A stretch of 64,000 bases of DNA from positions 62,001 to 126,000 of the forward strand of contig NZ_JAMYJR010000010.1 in assembly GCF_024137025.1 (NCBI RefSeq), read 5' to 3'. The position numbers and the translations under genes are program-made. Source of the stretch: Paractinoplanes aksuensis (GTDB lineage: Bacteria > Actinomycetota > Actinomycetes > Mycobacteriales > Micromonosporaceae). Positions 16,257 to 24,918 of this stretch are shown here, piece by piece (within the stretch, counting starts at the first letter, position 1; each line of letters opens with the position of its first letter). Below the pieces are notes generated by a model, which was given only the letters and a program-made list of their open reading frames with translations, did no database searches and was not told where the DNA came from.

Positions 16257-17555
16257 ATGAAGAGGACTTTCGCCGGGGTGCTCGCCGCGGCGCTGATACT
16301 GACGACCGCCGCCTGCAGCGGCGACGATTCCCCTCAAGAAGACCCCGACGAAAAGGTCGCGCTCACCTACTGGAGCTGGGCCCCGAACATGGACAAGGTC
16401 GTCGAGGGCTGGAACGCGTCCCACCCGAACATCCAGGTCACCGTGAACAAGCAGGACGGCGGCGACCCGGCCGTGGCCAAGCTGCTGACCGCGATCAAGG
16501 CCGGCAGCGGCGCCCCCGACGTCATGCAGGCCGAGTACCAGAAGATCCCGACGCTGGTCGCCGCGGACGCCGTGGCCGACATCGCGAAGGAGGCCGGCGA
16601 CCTCAAGAGCAAGTTCCCCGAGTCGGCCTGGAACGCGGTCACGTTGGGCGGCGAGGCCCTCTACGGCGTACCGCAGGATTCGGGTCCGATGATGTTCTTC
16701 TACCGCTCCGACGTGTTCGACAAGGCCGGTGTCCAGGCCCCGAAGACCTGGGACGAGTACGCCGAGGCCGCCCGGAAGATCCACAAGGCGAACCCGAAGC
16801 AGTACCTGGGCACGTTCTCGTCCAACGACCCGGGCTGGTTCGCCGGGCTGTCGCAGCAGGCCGGCGCGTCGTGGTGGGGCGTGCAGGGCGAGTCGTGGAC
16901 GGTGGCCGTCAACGACGCCAACACGAAGAAAGTCGCCGACTACTGGGGCGGCCTGGTGCAGGAAGGCGTGATCGACAACAAGCCGATGTACACGCCCGAG
17001 TGGAACGCCGCCCTCAACGACGGCACCCAGGTCGGCTGGCTCGGGGCGGTCTGGGGTCCGGGCGTACTCGAAGGAAACGCGGCCTCGACCAAGGGCAAGT
17101 GGAAGACCGCGCTGCTGCCCAACTGGGATGCCGCGGCCCCGGCCAACGGCAACTGGGGCGGCTCGGCCACCAGCGTCACCTCGCAGTCCAAGCACAAGGC
17201 GCAGGCCACCGAGTTCGTGAAGTGGCTCAACACCGACCCGGCGGCGATCAAGGCGCTGGCCGGCACGGCCAACGTCTATCCCGCCGCCAACGACGCCACC
17301 AGCATCGCGCTGACCGCGCCGCCCGCGTTCTTCAGCAATCAGACCGACTTCTACGCCATCGCGGCCGAGGCCGGCAAGATCACCAAACCCTTCACGTACG
17401 GGCCCAATGTCAACGTCGCCTACAGCGCTTACAACGATGCCTTCGGCAAGGCGGCCGAGGCCAAGCAGGCGGCCGGTTTCGGGGCCGCGCTCGACACCAT
17501 TCAGCAGGCCACGGTGGGTGACCTGAAGAACGCCGGATTCAGCGTCGCCGGATGA
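16257..17555 (+). CDS. Sugar ABC transporter substrate-binding lipoprotein
   Basis: A 432-residue family 1 extracellular solute-binding protein. The N terminus MKRTFAGVLAAALILTTAAC has a lipobox with Cys20 as the lipidation site, followed by a flexible acidic stretch. The body has the usual oligosaccharide-binding features: LTYWSWAPNMDKVVEGWN, APDVMQAEYQKIP and a large C-terminal lobe. Start at ATG 16257, with CAGGGAG upstream; an ATG at 16236 in the same frame has none. Together with the next two genes it forms a galacto-oligosaccharide importer, an inference from the GH53 and GH35 neighbours. Confidence 0.9.
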   Translation: MKRTFAGVLAAALILTTAACSGDDSPQEDPDEKVALTYWSWAPNMDKVVEGWNASHPNIQVTVNKQDGGDPAVAKLLTAIKAGSGAPDVMQAEYQKIPTLVAADAVADIAKEAGDLKSKFPESAWNAVTLGGEALYGVPQDSGPMMFFYRSDVFDKAGVQAPKTWDEYAEAARKIHKANPKQYLGTFSSNDPGWFAGLSQQAGASWWGVQGESWTVAVNDANTKKVADYWGGLVQEGVIDNKPMYTPEWNAALNDGTQVGWLGAVWGPGVLEGNAASTKGKWKTALLPNWDAAAPANGNWGGSATSVTSQSKHKAQATEFVKWLNTDPAAIKALAGTANVYPAANDATSIALTAPPAFFSNQTDFYAIAAEAGKITKPFTYGPNVNVAYSAYNDAFGKAAEAKQAAGFGAALDTIQQATVGDLKNAGFSVAG

Positions 17556-18448
17556 GGACCAAGAGCGCGCCGTATCTCTTCCTGACCCCGGCGCTGGTGC
17601 TGTTCGCGCTGTTCCTGGCCGCGCCGATCGGCTACGCGGGCTACCTGAGCCTGCGCCGGGTCAAGGTCAGCGGCCTGGGTCTGGGCGCCGGCTCGCGCAG
17701 TGAGGTGTGGGCCGGGCTGAGCAACTACGGCCGCTCGCTGACCGACCCCGAATTCGTGCCGAGCGTCCTGCGCGTGGGGGCGTACGGGTTGATCGTGGTG
17801 CCCTGCATGCTCGGTCTGGCCCTGGTGCTGGCCCTGCTGCTCGACGCCGGGCGGACCCGGGTCGGCACCTTCACCCGGACCGCGATCTTCCTGCCGTACG
17901 CCGTGCCGGCCGTGATCGCCTCGCTGCTGTGGGGCTTCCTCTACCTGCCGCGGGTGAGCCCGATCGTGGACGCGCTGTCGAGTGTGGGGATCACCGCGCC
18001 CGACGCGCTGAGCTCGGGCTGGGTGCTGTACGCGGTGGCCAACATCGCGATCTGGGGCGGCACCGGCTTCAACATGATCGTGCTCTACACGGCGCTGCGG
18101 GCCATCCCGACCGACCTGTTCGAGGCGGCCCGCATCGATGGCGCCTCGGACATCCAGATCGCGTGGCGCATCAAGATCCCGGTCATCGGCCCGTCCCTGG
18201 TCATGACGTTCCTGTTCTCGTTGATCGCCACGCTGCAGGTCTTCGCCGAGCCGATGACGTTGCGGCCGCTCAGCAACACGATCTCGACCACATGGACACC
18301 GCTCATGAAGGTCTACCGCGATGCTTTCGTACGCAATGACATCTACTCCGCGGCGGCCACCTCGGTGATCATCGCGGTCGCCACGTTCGTCATCTCCTAC
18401 GGATTCCTCAAGTTCGTCGGCTCGCGGGCCTTCAGTCAGGAGAACTGA
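17552..18448 (+). CDS. Sugar ABC transporter permease (MalF type)
   Basis: A 298-residue inner-membrane protein with six predicted helices. The EAA loop that contacts the ATPase is EAARIDGASDIQIAWRIKIP. The start overlaps the stop of the binding-protein gene by four bases (ATGA), so translation is coupled. No ATPase gene lies in the locus; actinobacteria commonly use a shared MsiK-type ATPase for such transporters. Confidence 0.92.
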   Translation: MRTKSAPYLFLTPALVLFALFLAAPIGYAGYLSLRRVKVSGLGLGAGSRSEVWAGLSNYGRSLTDPEFVPSVLRVGAYGLIVVPCMLGLALVLALLLDAGRTRVGTFTRTAIFLPYAVPAVIASLLWGFLYLPRVSPIVDALSSVGITAPDALSSGWVLYAVANIAIWGGTGFNMIVLYTALRAIPTDLFEAARIDGASDIQIAWRIKIPVIGPSLVMTFLFSLIATLQVFAEPMTLRPLSNTISTTWTPLMKVYRDAFVRNDIYSAAATSVIIAVATFVISYGFLKFVGSRAFSQEN

Positions 18449-18450
18449 TC

Positions 18451-19335
18451 ATGGCCGTCTTGACCGTGCCTCCGCCGGTGCGGGAGGAAACGCCGCCGCC
18501 TCGCTTCAAGAGGACCAGCCCCACCGCCACCGTGCTCCTGCTGCTCGGAGCCGCGTACTGCCTGCTGCCGGTGTTGTGGGTGCTGGTGGCCTCGACCAAG
18601 AGCGCGAGCGAGCTGTTCAACACGTTCACGTTCCTGCCGAGCACCCACCTGTTCGACAACATCGCGTTCCTCAGCGGCTACCGCGACGGCCTGTACTGGC
18701 GCTGGATGGTCAACTCGGCCATCTTCGCCGGTGGCGGCGCGGCCGTGTCGACCCTGGTCAGCGCCATGGCCGGGTTCGCCCTGGCCAAGTACGAGTTCCG
18801 CGGCAAGTCGGTGGCGTTCAACCTGGTGCTGGCCGGGGTGCTGGTGCCCGCGGTCATCCTGGCCGTGCCGCAGTATCTGCTGCTGGCCAAGGTCGGGCTG
18901 ACCAACACGTACTGGGCGGTGCTGCTGCCGAGCTTCATCAGCCCGTACGGGATCTATCTGTGCCGGATCTTCGCGGCCGCCACCGTGCCCGACGAGGTGC
19001 TCGAGGCGGCCCGGATGGACGGCGCGTCCGACGGGCGGGCGTTCTGGCGGGTGGCGCTGCCGATGATGCGCTCGGGACTGGTGACCGTGTTGCTGTTCCA
19101 GTTCGTGGCCATCTGGAACAACTACATGCTGCCGTTCATCATGCTCGGCGACGACAAGCTGTTCCCGGTCACGGTCGGGCTGAGCGGGCTGCTCAACCAG
19201 GGCGCGACCCAGCCCGCCATGTACACCTCGGTCGTCACGGGCTCGCTGCTGTCGGTCGTACCCCTGGTGGTGTTGTTCCTGACCCTGCAGCGGTACTGGC
19301 GGGTGGACCTCGGTGCGGGGGCGGTCAAGGCATGA
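18451..19335 (+). CDS. Sugar ABC transporter permease (MalG type)
   Basis: A 294-residue permease partner with a Pro-rich cytoplasmic start (PPPVREETPPPRFKRT), six helices, and the EAA motif EAARMDGASDGRAFWRVALP. It begins two bases after the previous stop. It is the second membrane half of the importer. Confidence 0.92.
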   Translation: MAVLTVPPPVREETPPPRFKRTSPTATVLLLLGAAYCLLPVLWVLVASTKSASELFNTFTFLPSTHLFDNIAFLSGYRDGLYWRWMVNSAIFAGGGAAVSTLVSAMAGFALAKYEFRGKSVAFNLVLAGVLVPAVILAVPQYLLLAKVGLTNTYWAVLLPSFISPYGIYLCRIFAAATVPDEVLEAARMDGASDGRAFWRVALPMMRSGLVTVLLFQFVAIWNNYMLPFIMLGDDKLFPVTVGLSGLLNQGATQPAMYTSVVTGSLLSVVPLVVLFLTLQRYWRVDLGAGAVKA

Positions 19336-19390
19336 CTCCTTTCAGCGGGGGCGGCGTCGCACCCCGAGGGCTCGCCCACCGGGGCCGGGC

Positions 19391-20446
19391 ATGACGACTA
19401 TGCTTCCCAACGTGCCGACCCCGCCCTCACCAGGGCGTAAGCGGCCCACCATCCGCGACGTCGCGCGCGAGGCCGGGGTCTCTTACGCCACCGTCTCCCG
19501 CGTCCTCAACGGCCGCGAATGGGTCAGCCCCGAGGCGGTCCGGGCCGTGCGGGACGCCATTTCCCGTACGGGATACACAGCCAACCCGCACGCGCGGTCT
19601 CTCGCCACCGGCAGGTCGGGGTCGATCGCGTTTCTGCTCACCGAGCCGCAGCACCTGCTGTTCGAGGACCCCAACTTCTCGGTGCTGCTGCGCGGCGTGG
19701 CCCAGGCGCTCTCCGACCGGGAGCTGACGCTGATCCTCATGATCGCGTCGACCCCGGAGGAGCGGGCGCGCACGATCTCGTACCTGTCGGGCGGGCACGT
19801 CGACGGCGTGCTGCTGTTCTCGCCCCACTCGGGCGACCCGTTGCTGGGCCAGCTCGTGCAGGCCGAGGTGCCGATCGTGGCCTGCGGGCGGGTGCTCGGC
19901 TACGAGCAGTTGATCAGCTCGGTGATGGCCGACGACCGCAACGGCGGCCGCTCGGCGGTCGAACACCTGATCGCGGCCGGCTGCACGCGGATCGCCACGA
20001 TCACCGGCCCTCAGGACACCGGCGGCGGCGTCGACCGGCTCCAGGGCTACCACGACGCGCTGATCGCCCACGGCGACACGATCGAGCCCGGGCGCGTCGC
20101 CCACGGTGACTGGAGCCGGGCGTCCGGGGCGGCCGCCATGCGTACTTTGTTGGAACACGACCCGGAGCTGGACGCCGTCTTTGCCGCGTCGGACGCGATG
20201 GCCGAAGGTGCCCTGCGTGTGCTGCGCGAGGCCGCGCGGGCCGTGCCGGGCGACGTCCGGGTGGTCGGCTTCGACGACTCCGGCCTGGCCGCCACCACCG
20301 AACCACCGCTGACCACCGTGCGGCACCCGCTCGATCGGGTCGCCGAGGAAATGGTCCGGCTGCTCACCGATGTGATCGCCGGGCGTACCCCGCTCTCCAT
20401 CACCGTGCCGACCTCCCTGGTCGTCCGCGAATCCTCCCCTGCATAA
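19391..20446 (+). CDS. LacI-family transcriptional repressor of the galactan locus
   Basis: A 351-residue regulator. The N-terminal helix-turn-helix reads TIRDVAREAGVSYATVSRVL and the hinge helix follows with NPHARSLATG. The rest is a periplasmic-binding-protein-like sensor (SIAFLLTEPQHLLFEDPNFS, VVGFDDSGLAATTEPPLT). The frame is open from 19313, but I use ATG 19391 because the earlier part overlaps the permease gene and lacks regulator-like sequence. It lies in the same direction as the transporter genes and is the natural candidate to bind the two CTGTAACCGGTCACAG sites. The inducer is probably a galactose or galacto-oligosaccharide, which is inference. Confidence 0.88.
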   Translation: MTTMLPNVPTPPSPGRKRPTIRDVAREAGVSYATVSRVLNGREWVSPEAVRAVRDAISRTGYTANPHARSLATGRSGSIAFLLTEPQHLLFEDPNFSVLLRGVAQALSDRELTLILMIASTPEERARTISYLSGGHVDGVLLFSPHSGDPLLGQLVQAEVPIVACGRVLGYEQLISSVMADDRNGGRSAVEHLIAAGCTRIATITGPQDTGGGVDRLQGYHDALIAHGDTIEPGRVAHGDWSRASGAAAMRTLLEHDPELDAVFAASDAMAEGALRVLREAARAVPGDVRVVGFDDSGLAATTEPPLTTVRHPLDRVAEEMVRLLTDVIAGRTPLSITVPTSLVVRESSPA

Positions 20447-20505
20447 GGCTCCACACCGGCGTCTCCACCGTCGCCGGGCCATCCCCCTTTCTTGGAGGGA
20501 GCCAT

Positions 20506-21612
20506 ATGAAACTGTCCCTGCGTGCCGCCGCGGTCGTCGCCGTCCTGACGATCTCGGCCGCGCTCACCCCCGCCCCCGCCTCGGCGGCCAACACGCTGAC
20601 CATGCGCGGCGCCGACGTCTCGTCGTTGCAGCGCACGCTCGACCTCGGCGGCAAGTACTACAACGCGTCCGGCAACGCCGCCGACCCGTACGACATCCTC
20701 AAGTCGGCCGGTGTCAATTACGCCCGCCTACGCATCTGGAACAGCCCGGCCAGCGGCTACAACAACAAAGCCAAGGTCCTCCAGCAGGCCCGCGCGATCA
20801 AAGCCAAGGGCCTCAAGCTGCTGATCGACTTCCACTACTCCGACACGTGGGCCGACCCCGGCAAGCAGTACCCGCCGGCCGCCTGGGCCTCCCATTCGCT
20901 CACCCAGCTGCAAAGCGATGTCTACAACTACACGTACGACGTCTGCACCGCGCTGAAAGGGCAGGGCACCACGCCCGACAGCGTCCAGATCGGCAACGAG
21001 ATCAACGTAGGCATGCTCTGGCCCCGCGGCCAGGTCACCAACAACAACTTCGCGCCGCTGGCCTCCCTGCTCAAGCAGGGCTACAACGCGACGAAGGCCT
21101 GCAACAACGCGACCCAGGTGTGGGTCCACGTGGCCGACGCCGACAGCATGGCCAACATGCGCTGGTTCTACGACGGTATCAAGGGTCAAGGCGTGCCCTG
21201 GGACGTGACGGCGCTGTCCTACTACTGCATGTGGCACGGCACCCTGGCCAACCTCTACAACGTCATCACCGACGCCCGCACCCGCTACGGCAAACCGGTG
21301 GTGATCGCCGAGACGGCCTACCAGTTCACCACGGCCGACGCCGACAACGAACCCAACTCCATCCCCGGTACGGTCCTGTGCGACAACATCCCGGCCACGT
21401 GGGCCGGCCAGGCCCAGCAGTTCACCTGGACCCAGAACACAGCCCGCAACGCCGGCGCCGTCGGCGTCTTCTACTGGGAACCCACCTGGTACGCCATCAA
21501 GGGCAACGGCTGGGACCCCGCCAACATCAACGGTACCGGCGACGGCTGGGACAACATGGCCACCTTCGACTGGAACGGCCGCATCAACCCGAACATCCGC
21601 TGGACCCCCTGA
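20506..21612 (+). CDS. Secreted GH53 arabinogalactan endo-beta-1,4-galactanase
   Basis: A 368-residue exported enzyme that cuts beta-1,4-galactan chains of pectin-type arabinogalactan. The signal peptide MKLSLRAAAVVAVLTISAAL ends at about PAPASAA (residue 28). The mature GH53 barrel shows MRGADVSSLQ, YARLRIWNSP, LLIDFHYSDTWADPGKQ, the acid/base QIGNEINVGMLW and the nucleophile VVIAETAYQF, all in family order. There is no extra carbohydrate-binding domain. The ribosome binding site is TTGGAGGGAG just before the ATG. It feeds the transporter upstream with galacto-oligosaccharides. Confidence 0.95.
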   Translation: MKLSLRAAAVVAVLTISAALTPAPASAANTLTMRGADVSSLQRTLDLGGKYYNASGNAADPYDILKSAGVNYARLRIWNSPASGYNNKAKVLQQARAIKAKGLKLLIDFHYSDTWADPGKQYPPAAWASHSLTQLQSDVYNYTYDVCTALKGQGTTPDSVQIGNEINVGMLWPRGQVTNNNFAPLASLLKQGYNATKACNNATQVWVHVADADSMANMRWFYDGIKGQGVPWDVTALSYYCMWHGTLANLYNVITDARTRYGKPVVIAETAYQFTTADADNEPNSIPGTVLCDNIPATWAGQAQQFTWTQNTARNAGAVGVFYWEPTWYAIKGNGWDPANINGTGDGWDNMATFDWNGRINPNIRWTP

Positions 21613-21619
21613 CCCGACC

Positions 21620-21648
21620 GTGAGGGCCGAGCCGGTCTCGGCCCTCAC
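21620..21648 (+). terminator. Hairpin after the galactanase gene
   Basis: GTGAGGGCCGAG and CTCGGCCCTCAC form a perfect 12-base-pair stem with a five-base loop, eight bases after the stop codon. There is no T run, as is common in high-GC actinobacteria. Confidence 0.75.
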
Positions 21649-21651
21649 CAA

Positions 21652-21747
21652 CCCTTCGTCCCCTCGCCCCTTCGTCGCCTCGCCCCTTCGTCGCTTCGTC
21701 GCTTCGCCGGTTCGCCGGTTCGTCGGTTCGTCGGTTCGTCGGTTCGC
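21652..21747 (+). repeat. Simple tandem repeat of 8-bp units
   Basis: About ten units of an 8-base motif drift from CTTCGTCG through GTTCGCCG to GTTCGTCG, ending with TTCGCGTC just before the AGGAGGAAG ribosome binding site of the next gene. Such a run next to a start codon could change length by slippage. Confidence 0.8.
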
Positions 21748-21762
21748 GTCAGGAGGAAGCTT

Positions 21763-22231
21763 GTGGATCCACGTGAGATCGCCGCCGAGGGACCGCTGAC
21801 CGGTGGCTTCGTCAGCGACGCGGTGCGGGTCGGTTCGACGGTACGGAAATCACCACCGCGCGACCCGGTCTTCGTCCGCCGCCTGTTGAACCACTTCGAG
21901 CAGCACGGGTGGACGGGCGCGCCGGCGAATCCACGACGTCGCCCATGTGTGCTGGCAGTACGTAGGCCTGGGCCCCGGTGTCGAGAACGCCGCCGAGGCC
22001 GCGAGCCTGATCCACGTGATCGCCGACGCCTACGAACTGGCGAACCGATCCGCCCTCATCGACACCATCCTGTGGTGGCAGGACCGCTGCTGGCGCGGCA
22101 TCGAATCCGCAGCCGACACCGGCGACCCCGCCATGGTCCGACTCCGCGATTCAGGAACAGTCGAATCCGTACGCGCAGCCCACGACTGGACCCGAGATCA
22201 CCACGACCTGCTCACCCGAGGTACACGCTAG
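21763..22231 (+). pseudogene. Aminoglycoside phosphotransferase-family gene with internal deletion
   Basis: A strong AGGAGG precedes GTG 21763. The N terminus contains SDAVRVGSTVRK and VRRLLNHFEQHGWTGAP, the start of APH/choline-kinase-like proteins. At about 21921 the reading jumps by one frame into RRIHDVAHVCWQYVGLGPGV and then LIDTILWWQDRCWRGIE, the family's C terminus, ending at 22231. The middle, including the catalytic loop HxDxxxxN and most of the ATP site, is missing, roughly 100 or more residues. The junction sits within GGCGCGCCGGCG, which may have helped the deletion. The product cannot be active. Confidence 0.75.
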
Positions 22232-22240
22232 GCTGCGGCC

Positions 22241-22585
22241 GTGGACGAGCCCAGCCCGACATTGCTCGTCGCGCTCATGCGGAGCATCGCCATCCTGGCC
22301 ATGGAAGCCGAAGAACAAACGGCGTACGTGCGAAACCTGGGCACCCACCCTTCCCTCGACGAACTGGCACTGGAGTTCGACGACGGCTTCCCATTGGCAC
22401 CGACCTTCGTGGAACACGGATGGCTCAACCACTTCGCCGTGCTCGCATTGCAAGAGCTCAACCACCAATTGGCCACGATGAGCGAGGAGCGTAAGGCCGG
22501 CCTCTGGCATGCCGACGCTTTGACCACCGCATCGGAATGGGCTCGAGTCCGAGCGCTGGCCCGAGCAGCGATCCTCGCCGTCTGA
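22241..22585 (+). CDS. Hypothetical protein, 114 residues
   Basis: It starts at GTG 22241, nine bases after the phosphotransferase remnant. The product is acidic and mostly helical (LLVALMRSIAILAMEAEEQT, LNHFAVLALQELNHQLATMS, WARVRALARAAILAV). There is no signal peptide and no motif I recognise. Codon composition is like its neighbours, so I treat it as real. Confidence 0.55.
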   Translation: MDEPSPTLLVALMRSIAILAMEAEEQTAYVRNLGTHPSLDELALEFDDGFPLAPTFVEHGWLNHFAVLALQELNHQLATMSEERKAGLWHADALTTASEWARVRALARAAILAV

Positions 22586-22639
22586 ACCACGCACTGCCGA
22601 CTCCCCTCACGCTGACGACGGTGCCCGCTCGACATCAGC

Positions 22640-23010
22640 CTCGGGCAGTCGCCCAAATGTCGTGGCGAGAACGCCGATGCGGATCGCCATCGGATGGCGG
22701 AATGAAGACGAGCCGCCAGTCGTAGCCGACCCGAATCTTCAGCCGACGGTCAGGTGACGCATCAAACACTGATGCCGGCGGCAGAGCAGGACGAGGTTGT
22801 CGAGGCTGGTCAGGGCCGCCGTCGGTCCAGGGTTGGCGTTGTGGGCGTCCGTCCAGCGAGGCTGCACAGTCGTAGTGAGAGATGTGCGGCTACCGTCGCG
22901 CGAGCTCGGGGCTCGGCGCAGCCCAGCGACAGCAGGCGCTGGTCATCGAAAGGAGCGTCAGCCGGCCGGCTTCGCTTCTGCGCCAACCCAGTGGCATGTC
23001 CGGATGGTCA
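22640..23010 (-). pseudogene. HNH endonuclease (DUF222-type) remnant, repeat copy R5
   Basis: On the minus strand at about 22860-22780 the text is WTDAHNANPGPTAALTS then LDNLVLLCRRH, nearly the full HNH signature (WTDAHH...TSLDNLVLLCRRHH). After a frame change it continues RLKIRVGYDWRLVFIPPSDG, the C-terminal part of such proteins (…FIPP…DP). Upstream, the DNA matches R4 (CAGCAGGCGCTGGTCATCGA on the plus strand) but no frame is open. Of all copies this one keeps most of the original gene, so it shows what the repeat family derives from. Confidence 0.75.
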
Positions 23011-23565
23011 CCCCTCTCCCACAGGGTTGTGCAAGTGATGTTGTTGAGGCGCGAGCCATTTGCGCATGATCCATGTTGGCGCCGTGCCGGTTGCCGTTAC
23101 CGCGCCGGTACGAGGATCGAGTGAGCGCCAGCGGTGCTCATGACCGCAGATCATCCGGTAGCCCAGGTGCTGGTAGAACGCGACGGTGGATAGAGCGTCG
23201 ACGTCCGTGTCGAGGCTCATGGCGGCGGCGCTGCGGGCTGCGGCTGCGGCTTCAGCCGCACGAACGAGGGATCGGCCGATGCCCTGACCGCGAGCGTGTT
23301 CTGCCACCGCCAGGCCATAGAGCCAGGGGTGCGGTGGATCGCATCCGTCAGCCCATCGAATGCTGGTCGTGCCGAGCAGAACTCCAGAAGCTACGGCGAC
23401 CAACATGCTGTCCTCGCCTCGTCCGGCGGCTTGCAGTCGCACCAGGGCTCTGTCCTTCGAGCCTGCGAGCTCCGCGATGTCGTCGAGGTCCGCCGGTTGC
23501 GCGGTTCGGATCTGCGGGTTGTCTTTCACATACCAACCATGGCCGGCGGATCGCGGGTCGGCCAT
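23008..23565 (-). CDS. GNAT-family N-acetyltransferase
   Basis: A ~185-residue GNAT protein. The start of the fold is IRTAQPADLDDIAELAG; the acetyl-CoA-binding motif A is LYGLAVAEHARGQGIGRSL (Q/RxxGxG/A as ARGQGIG), and the last strands read STVAFYQHLGYRM. The substrate is unknown. It may start at the ATG at 23565 or at GTG 23529, where similarity begins; neither has a clear ribosome binding site. The final ~15 codons and the upstream region both lie in members of the repeat family, so its borders may have been shaped by them. Confidence 0.75.
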   Translation of the reverse strand: MADPRSAGHGWYVKDNPQIRTAQPADLDDIAELAGSKDRALVRLQAAGRGEDSMLVAVASGVLLGTTSIRWADGCDPPHPWLYGLAVAEHARGQGIGRSLVRAAEAAAAARSAAAMSLDTDVDALSTVAFYQHLGYRMICGHEHRWRSLDPRTGAVTATGTAPTWIMRKWLAPQQHHLHNPVGEG

Positions 23566-23574
23566 CCGATATTC

Positions 23575-23900
23575 GGAAGATCCGGACGCCTCTGGCTGAA
23601 CATCATGCTTGTAGTCGATAGCGGATGTGTCGGCAGCGGTTGCGCCACCAAAACCAGACCTGTTCCGGTCGGTGAAACGTTGTCATCGACATGCTGGCGG
23701 AGACCGGCCCGGCGCTCGGTCGCTCCAGGTATGCGCGAGCGCTGGGGGCCCGAATGCGGATCATCTTCGACTACAGCAACGACCTCCGCCAGATCGTCTG
23801 ACGGATGCACTCCCCTGAGTGATTGAGAAAGCTCGTGAGGCTGGTACGTGGGCGGTGAACTCCCAATTAGTGAGACCTGGGGTTGTCCAGGATGGTCGGG
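23575..23900 (-). repeat. Dispersed repeat copy R6, split by an inserted segment
   Basis: Read on the minus strand, ACCCCAGGTCTCACTAATTG and GGAGTT (about 23880-23855) matches the middle of R2 and R3, and GACACATCCGCTATCGACTA then CAAGCATGATGTT (about 23635-23600) matches their right part, with AGAGGCGTCCGGA at the end. About 200 unrelated bases, including a toxin-like fragment, separate the two halves. Confidence 0.6.
23690..23803 (+). pseudogene. RelE/HigB (phage Gp49-like) toxin fragment
   Basis: Reading from about 23690: DMLAETGPALGRSRYARALG, then ARMRIIFDYSNDLRQIV and a stop. This resembles the core of Gp49-like/HigB toxins (L-x-E-x-GPxLGRP…RxLFAFDPxRxAILL), but the middle that holds most of the active site is missing and no antitoxin follows. 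A fragment, named with modest confidence. Confidence 0.35.
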
Positions 23901-24015
23901 AACCGCGCTGTTCACGGCGATGATGCCCGCGTTGCTACCCGCCTTCACCGCGCTCGAACAATGTGAGAAGGAAACCGGCCGGCTGCGTGGCTGACCCACG
24001 ATTCCGGTGTTCGGG

Positions 24016-24918
24016 TCACGCCAGCCGGTCGAGGACCAACTCGTGTATCACATCGAGCAGGTCGAACTCGCGTTCGGAGTGGGCGGTGACGGTGACGGTG
24101 GCCCGCAACCGGGGGCAGACGATGGCGTACTGCCCGTAGCGGCCGTCCATCCGATACGTACCGGACCGGTCGATCCAGACACCCAGCCCGTATCCGTAGG
24201 TCAGCCGCTCGCTTTCGGTGATGGCGCTGGTGTCGACGCGTTCGGTGACCATTCGTCGCACGTACGTCGCTGGAAGGATCTGGCGGCCGTCCCATTGGCC
24301 TTCCTGCAGCAGCAGTTGCGCGAAGCGGGCGAGCTCATGAGTACGCAGGAAAAGGTCACTTCCGGCGAAGGGAAACCCACGGGGACACGTGTGCCACGCC
24401 GGGTTGTGCAGGTCCAGCGGCGCGAACAGGCGGGGAATGAGGTAGGAACGCAGGTCCGCGCCGGTGGCCCGGGCGATGACACGCCCGATCGCGTACGGAC
24501 CGGAGTCGGTGTAGGCGAAACGTGGTGCGGACGCAGCCGCCGGCGGAGCGGCGACGATCTCATGAAGCAGGTCCGCCGCGTCTATCCGCTCGTCGGCGAA
24601 CCACTGATGACTGGTACCGCTGGTCATTGTCACCAGCTGGCGCAGCGTGATCTCCTCGACTCCGTCGGCGGCCGCCATCCGCAGTTCGGGAAGATGGTCC
24701 AGGAGCCGATCGTCGAGGGTAAGACGTCCCTCGGCCTCGGCCAGGCCGAGCGCCACCGAGGTGAATGTCTTCGCGACGGAGTACACGTTCACCCGGTCGT
24801 CGGAGCGGACCCGCCGCTCGATCGGCGCGCGACCCTCCCGGTGCAGGTGGATCCCGTAGACGCCGAGGCCCCGCTCGCTGTTCGCACGGATGAAGTCGTC
24901 GAGGAGATCGTCGCCCAT
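24016..24918 (-). CDS. Serine hydrolase, beta-lactamase/transpeptidase-like (class C fold)
   Basis: A 300-residue protein. The SxxK nucleophile motif is SVAK (Ser47-Lys50) in VNVYSVAKTFTSVALGLA; LRQLVTMTSGTSHQWF is the conserved segment following it, and FAYTDSGPYAIGRVI supplies the YxN-like motif with Asp-Ser in place of Asn. The C-terminal part has YGYGLGVWIDRSGTYRMDGR, the GxYGQYA strand. No signal peptide is visible, so it is probably an intracellular esterase or peptidase rather than a cell-wall enzyme. It stands alone. Confidence 0.85.
   Translation of the reverse strand: MGDDLLDDFIRANSERGLGVYGIHLHREGRAPIERRVRSDDRVNVYSVAKTFTSVALGLAEAEGRLTLDDRLLDHLPELRMAAADGVEEITLRQLVTMTSGTSHQWFADERIDAADLLHEIVAAPPAAASAPRFAYTDSGPYAIGRVIARATGADLRSYLIPRLFAPLDLHNPAWHTCPRGFPFAGSDLFLRTHELARFAQLLLQEGQWDGRQILPATYVRRMVTERVDTSAITESERLTYGYGLGVWIDRSGTYRMDGRYGQYAIVCPRLRATVTVTAHSEREFDLLDVIHELVLDRLA

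Noticed and set aside
21652..21747. The 8-bp repeats as a CRISPR array
   Set aside because: Units are contiguous without spacers and far too short; no cas genes in the window.
22754..23124. Three overlapping plus-strand frames at the HNH remnant
   Set aside because: They are reverse readings of the degraded endonuclease gene; the recognisable HNH text is on the minus strand.
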